DNA of 35,710 nucleotides, taken from Peptococcaceae bacterium. Lineage in GTDB: Bacteria; Bacillota; Desulfitobacteriia; Desulfitobacteriales; Syntrophobotulaceae. Below the pieces are notes generated by a model. That model ran no database searches. It worked only from the letters and a program-made list of their open reading frames with translations, and was not told the DNA's origin. Position numbers and translations under genes: made by a program. Positions 32,414 to 35,710 of this stretch are shown piece after piece (within the stretch, counting starts at the first letter, position 1; every line of letters begins with the position of its first letter). The stretch is taken from assembly GCA_009778595.1 (NCBI GenBank), contig WRJI01000018.1, positions 1 to 35,710 of the forward strand. Direction: 5' to 3'.

Positions 32414-34585
32414 ATGGAGAACCTGAACGGATTTTCGAATCATAATGAAAAAAACGATGCCTATACTGTCATTGAGGTTCTCAAAGAGAGCGATTTTACC
32501 CGCGTTGAAAAAGTATGGGATCAACAGCAAGTGTTTATTCGCAAATATTATAAAGATAAGAGTATAACCCGGAACCTTGAAGTCTTGTTAAAGCTTCAGC
32601 ACAAGGCGTTTCCCAAAATACATGACTGCTATCAATTTGAAGATCAAACAGTCATCGTTGAGGAATACCTTAAGGGGGCTATGCTCAGCACTTATGTCAA
32701 AGAGAAAGAAAAACTGTCGCCGGACAAAGCAGTCGAGTTCACCATTGCGATCTGCGAGGCCGTTTCGTATTTACACACGCAGAATCCTCCGGTCATTCAC
32801 CGGGATATCAAGCCCGACAATATCATCTATACGAATGACGGTATGAAACTTATAGACTTCAATATTGCCAGAGTCTACGATCCCAAGAAAGACAAAGATA
32901 CGGTTTTTATGGGAACTTTGGGGTATGCTCCCCCGGAACAATTCGGCTTTGGGCAAACGGATCAGCGCTCCGACATCTACGCTATTGGTATGACGCTTTA
33001 TTTCATGCTCACCGGATTGGAACCGGAGCGTAAGCTGGATAAGGAAGCTATTCGAGACTTACCTCAATCATTGCAAAAGATACTCCTGACCAGTACGGAT
33101 TTTGCGCCGGACTCCAGATACGATTCTGCAGAAAACATGAAACGGGATTTGCTAAAAGCCTCTAAACCTTTGCAGGCGACGCCATTAGAACCCGAAATAA
33201 CAGGAAACATCATGCAGGATGTTTCTATGTCAGAGACTTCGGAGGCATCGGCCATTCAACCGTCGGAGACCAAGAAACTCGTTCTTCTCATTGCCGGTCT
33301 CATATTTACCGTGTTGGTACTCATCCTTTTGGGGATTTTTCTTTTCAACAAAGCAAGTGTGAGTCCGACAACAGCTAAGTTTAACAAAAACATTTTTCAT
33401 GTTGACTATAAAGATATTGTCGCCACCTTGAGTCCGGGGAGTTACAAGCTGGTTTCAATCACGAACGGCAGCTATACCCTGAAACAGGATGATGATTATA
33501 CAATGTCTGGGGACACCTGCACAATTAAGAAAGAGTATCTTTCTACCCTGGAGATGGAAAGACAAACACTGGTCTTTAGAATGAACGGCGGAATATCTCC
33601 ATCACTTGCCATTGATATTACAGAAAGTGAACCCTCGGAACTTGATTACGATCCTGAAGATATGGCAGATAATGAGACCTCCGGGCTTACCGCTGACCCG
33701 AACGCAAACCCGAACGACCCGAATGCTGATCCCAACACAGATACAGAAACACCCCTCGATCCTACCGACCCGAAAGAAGAGAACGGTTCTAAAACTACCG
33801 AAACAAAAGAAGAGCCAAGTGTTGTTGGTGAAGTTCTTGGGGTTGTCTTCGATCCGAGTCGGGGCAAATTCTTCTACAGCACTTTTATTGATACCCGTTT
33901 TCAAACGACGGACTCCGAATATATCCCACCAACGGGTGCAGCATCTTGGAACAGTGCCACCAATACTTTGACCTTAACCAATTTCAACTGGACAACGTCG
34001 GCACCCTTTGCCTTTACGATTCTGCCGGGCAAGATCAATATTAGGTTGGTGGGGGATAACAGGATAGCATCAACTTTCAGCGGCTCATCAAGCTCAGTTG
34101 GGTTGTGGTCACAAAGCAACGACATGACTGTTTCCGGAACCGGTGTGCTGAGAGTTAGCGGAGCCAACACTAACAATTACGCCAGTCAAGGGATTTCGGC
34201 TACCTCACTGACTCTAAATGGTGCAACTCTAATAGCCTCAGGAGGCACAGGAAATTTGAGTTATGGGGTATCTTTCGAAAGCGCACTGACTATAAACTCA
34301 GGATCCTTGACAGCTACCGGCAGTACAGCGAGTGTTCAAAGTTTCGGAATTCGAAGCATGAAAGCCACCACAGTTTCGGTAAACGGAGGTACGATGTCAG
34401 CCCAAGGCAACACTCGGGCTATAGAGTTCCCGAATACTACCGGCACCGTCTCTACCGGCTCTACGAGTTACACATATTGGACCAACACCTCGGCATCTGA
34501 TCCGGGTGGTGCAGGGCTTAGGGTTCCTTCGGATAATGCGTATAGCTATAACAACACGCACAAATATGTAAGGTTCAAGATTTAA
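32414..34585 (+). CDS. Transmembrane Ser/Thr protein kinase with X2-like and beta-helix-like ectodomain
   Basis: The 723-residue protein has a kinase domain (about 17-250): Lys44 in FIRKYYKD, Glu56 as likely helix-C Glu, VIHRDIKPDN (Asp131), IDFNIAR with DFN at 148-150 for DFG, and GTLGYAPPEQ. The glycine-rich loop is not evident (LKESDFTRVEKVW), as in several Firmicutes relatives. A membrane helix (about 287-311) follows. Outside is an X2-like Ig module (about 316-405: SPTTAKFNKN, LKQDDDYTMSGDTCTIKKEYL), an acidic Asp-Pro-Asn linker and a beta-helix-like C-terminus (about 500-723: TLTLTNF, ASQGISATSLTLNGATLIA). The kinase probably senses an extracellular glycan or protein through this ectodomain and acts on the HTH partner encoded three bases upstream. 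A hairpin terminator follows. Confidence 0.9.
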   Translation: MENLNGFSNHNEKNDAYTVIEVLKESDFTRVEKVWDQQQVFIRKYYKDKSITRNLEVLLKLQHKAFPKIHDCYQFEDQTVIVEEYLKGAMLSTYVKEKEKLSPDKAVEFTIAICEAVSYLHTQNPPVIHRDIKPDNIIYTNDGMKLIDFNIARVYDPKKDKDTVFMGTLGYAPPEQFGFGQTDQRSDIYAIGMTLYFMLTGLEPERKLDKEAIRDLPQSLQKILLTSTDFAPDSRYDSAENMKRDLLKASKPLQATPLEPEITGNIMQDVSMSETSEASAIQPSETKKLVLLIAGLIFTVLVLILLGIFLFNKASVSPTTAKFNKNIFHVDYKDIVATLSPGSYKLVSITNGSYTLKQDDDYTMSGDTCTIKKEYLSTLEMERQTLVFRMNGGISPSLAIDITESEPSELDYDPEDMADNETSGLTADPNANPNDPNADPNTDTETPLDPTDPKEENGSKTTETKEEPSVVGEVLGVVFDPSRGKFFYSTFIDTRFQTTDSEYIPPTGAASWNSATNTLTLTNFNWTTSAPFAFTILPGKINIRLVGDNRIASTFSGSSSSVGLWSQSNDMTVSGTGVLRVSGANTNNYASQGISATSLTLNGATLIASGGTGNLSYGVSFESALTINSGSLTATGSTASVQSFGIRSMKATTVSVNGGTMSAQGNTRAIEFPNTTGTVSTGSTSYTYWTNTSASDPGGAGLRVPSDNAYSYNNTHKYVRFKI

Positions 34586-34604
34586 TTGGGACTGAAGCTT
34601 AATA

Positions 34605-34647
34605 AAAGCCCCGGCCTCCCGGATTGTTCCTGGAAGACAGGGGCTTT
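34605..34647 (+). terminator. Terminator-like hairpin after the kinase
   Basis: AAAGCCCC at 34605-34612 pairs with GGGGCTTT at 34640-34647 around a 27-nt loop. The T-run is only three bases, so termination strength is uncertain. The 34586-34963 gap holds this hairpin and the small Cys-rich frame. Confidence 0.55.
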
Positions 34648-34661
34648 GTGATCCTGACTAA

Positions 34662-34850
34662 TCACCCATTGTCGCAGTGCCTGTCACATGCCAGAGCAAG
34701 GCTTCTTTTGCAACGATTATTTGAGCAACAATACTGTGCCTGCCCACACTCGGTGTGAGCAATGCTATCTTCGCTAGATTGATTTGACTTGTGGTGTCTG
34801 CCTTGAGCCATTTCTTTCAAGACCTTCTTGCTGATCATGAATGGATACAT
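34662..34850 (-). CDS. Possible small Cys-rich protein
   Basis: A 62-codon frame starts at an ATG (34850) preceded by a near-perfect AAAGGAGG site 14 bases earlier, rare for a chance frame. The C-terminal half has five Cys (ECGQAQYCCSNNRCK, ACDRHC), and the N-terminal half is basic (MISKKVLKEMAQGRHHK). I know no match. It follows the BlaI-family gene on the same strand by 113 bases, where a BlaR1-type sensor gene would be expected. It may be a real small protein or decayed debris with a surviving ribosome-binding site. Confidence 0.4.
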   Translation of the reverse strand: MYPFMISKKVLKEMAQGRHHKSNQSSEDSIAHTECGQAQYCCSNNRCKRSLALACDRHCDNG

Positions 34851-34963
34851 CGTCCATAACCTCCTTTGTCATCTTATCAAGTACATAGAACACGCTTGTA
34901 CTAAATCAAGATATGCTCGTATCAAGATTTTGGTTCCAATAATTAACATTTAGATTTTCTGTG

Positions 34964-35332
34964 TTATGATGACTCATCCAAAAAGAAATTCATTAAGATA
35001 TCAATATCATCCTTCTTCAGTTTACCGTTCTGGCAAAGAGCCGAAACGAGGTTGACCGCGTTGCCCTCAAACAAGCGATCCAAAAAATCCTGTTCCTCGG
35101 AGTTCATATATTCCTGCTCTGTAATGTTAGGCGTGTACAAAAGAACACCATGGCACAAAGCGTCAATAACACCTTTTTCGCGCAATCTTGTTATAAGAGT
35201 CTGGGTCGTCGATTTCTTCCAGCCCATCTTGAGCTCAAGCTCTTTGCGAATCAACCCATAAGGAACAGGTCGTTCTTCCCGCCAGAGAATGCGCATAACT
35301 TCATATTCTGAGTGAGTAATAATTGAGGACAT
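34964..35332 (-). CDS. BlaI/MecI-family transcriptional repressor
   Basis: The 122-residue protein has the BlaI winged helix (ITHSEYEVMRILWREERPVPYGLIRKEL, KKSTTQTLITRLREKGVI, LYTPNITEQEYMNSEEQDFLDRLFEG) and the dimerising C-terminal helices (LVSALCQNGKLKKDDIDILMNFFLDESS). I start it at 35332, where TTTGGAG precedes the ATG; the frame to 35374 runs through a palindrome and is unlikely to be coding. Such repressors control beta-lactamase or copper genes and are usually cleaved by a BlaR1 peptidase encoded next door. No blaR1 lies on this strand inside the window. Confidence 0.88.
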   Translation of the reverse strand: MSSIITHSEYEVMRILWREERPVPYGLIRKELELKMGWKKSTTQTLITRLREKGVIDALCHGVLLYTPNITEQEYMNSEEQDFLDRLFEGNAVNLVSALCQNGKLKKDDIDILMNFFLDESS

Positions 35333-35348
35333 TTTTGCTCCAAATGAA

Positions 35349-35362
35349 TTCGGACGTCCGAA
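35349..35362. promoter_or_regulatory. Perfect 14-bp palindrome before the BlaI gene
   Basis: TTCGGACGTCCGAA is a perfect palindrome 17 bases upstream of the BlaI-family start. It is placed like an operator but does not resemble the TACA...TGTA sites known for BlaI/MecI, so its protein is unknown. Confidence 0.55.
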
Positions 35363-35459
35363 CGGCAACAACATATAGCAAAATCAGTTGTTTGCGCACC
35401 TTTCGTCAACCGCCAGGACTCCGTCAAGTCCAAATCACTTAAATGGATTGTATTTAAAA

Positions 35460-35525
35460 GTCAGGATTCAGGATTCAAAATGTGCATTTCCTTGTTCTTT
35501 TTTGACGCTTCGCGCGTCCGTAAGG
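35460..35525 (-). repeat. Dispersed repeat, copy E (partial, reverse)
   Basis: On the minus strand it has CTTACGGACGCGCGAAGCGTCA, an A-rich stretch and GGAAATGCACATTTTGAATC with only two 7-bp units. It lacks the GCGG...CCGC end. The right-end gap (35333-35710) holds this, the palindrome and the possible remnant at 35552. Confidence 0.7.
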
Positions 35526-35551
35526 GTTGGGCGAAGACCATCTCAGGATAC

Positions 35552-35632
35552 CTATTCAAACTTTAACAGACGAACAATATCATTGTCAATCTGATACATT
35601 GTTATGGGTGCATATTTTAAAAGTGCACCTTA
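35552..35632 (-). pseudogene. Possible C-terminal remnant, histidine phosphatase-like
   Basis: The minus-strand frame contains APITMYQIDNDIVRLLKFE before a stop at 35552. The pattern resembles the last strands of phosphoglycerate-mutase/histidine phosphatase proteins (N-x-x-I-T-x-x-x-x-D-x-x-x-x-LL). It is too short (26 codons, after a TAA) to be a gene, and similarity may be chance. Confidence 0.2.
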
Positions 35633-35710
35633 CTATCCCACGAGCTATTATGCCGCTTCACATCGCTTATCAAGAATAAGAGATTGTACATCTGCCCATC
35701 TATTGCTTTC

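Overview
The window looks like a chromosomal segment of a Bacillota bacterium, most likely of class Clostridia. The evidence is the conserved Firmicutes housekeeping order (glycyl-tRNA synthetase, CcpN-like CBS repressor, PpsR, pyruvate phosphate dikinase, dGTPase-like HD hydrolase, dnaG, rpoD), strong Shine-Dalgarno sites of the AAGGAGG type, sigma-A promoters with 17-bp spacers, a YtrA-type GntR/ABC operon and tRNA genes with encoded CCA. The species cannot be named from the sequence alone.

Layout. 1-2760 is an accessory edge: an RNA 2'-phosphotransferase (kptA), a small hypothetical protein and an orphan type I specificity subunit (hsdS) lying between two direct copies of a dispersed ~95-bp repeat. 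2814-6552 carries a promoter, a fused glyQS and a small membrane protein whose start region is duplicated. 6521-10906 is a variable block: a 13-bp minisatellite, a radical SAM protein, two tandem collagen-like proteins flanked by two copies of a palindromic element, and a 5'-truncated regulator gene. 10927-15446 is the ccpN-like/ppsR/ppdK pyruvate-PEP control operon. 15742-17863 has an Xre regulator, a permease remnant and an AAA ATPase with a nuclease-like tail. 18048-20685 is a GntR-ABC ATPase-permease-DUF2807 lipoprotein operon. 20988-27948 holds a penicillin-binding-protein-like gene whose catalytic motifs look lost, then the dGTPase-like gene, dnaG and rpoD. Two tRNA genes follow (Asn, CAU).

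28440-34585 is a surface/signalling island. It encodes two secreted proteins built from near-identical fibronectin-like modules (the larger with a bulb-lectin domain), a lipoprotein, an Xre-like protein and a transmembrane Ser/Thr kinase whose ectodomain combines an X2-type module with a beta-helix-like repeat region. A BlaI-family repressor with a palindromic candidate operator lies near the right end.

Themes. Three kinds of repeat shape the accessory DNA: a ~95-bp element with an internal variable 7-bp tandem repeat, a 113-bp palindromic element, and local short tandem duplications, some inside dnaG. They sit at gene ends, next to truncated genes and around cargo genes. The most promising leads are the apparently catalytically dead PBP, the kinase with a carbohydrate-binding-like ectodomain beside lectin/Fn3 proteins, and the collagen-like pair with a phage-like C-terminal domain. 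All family names rest on reading motifs by eye; no database search was run.
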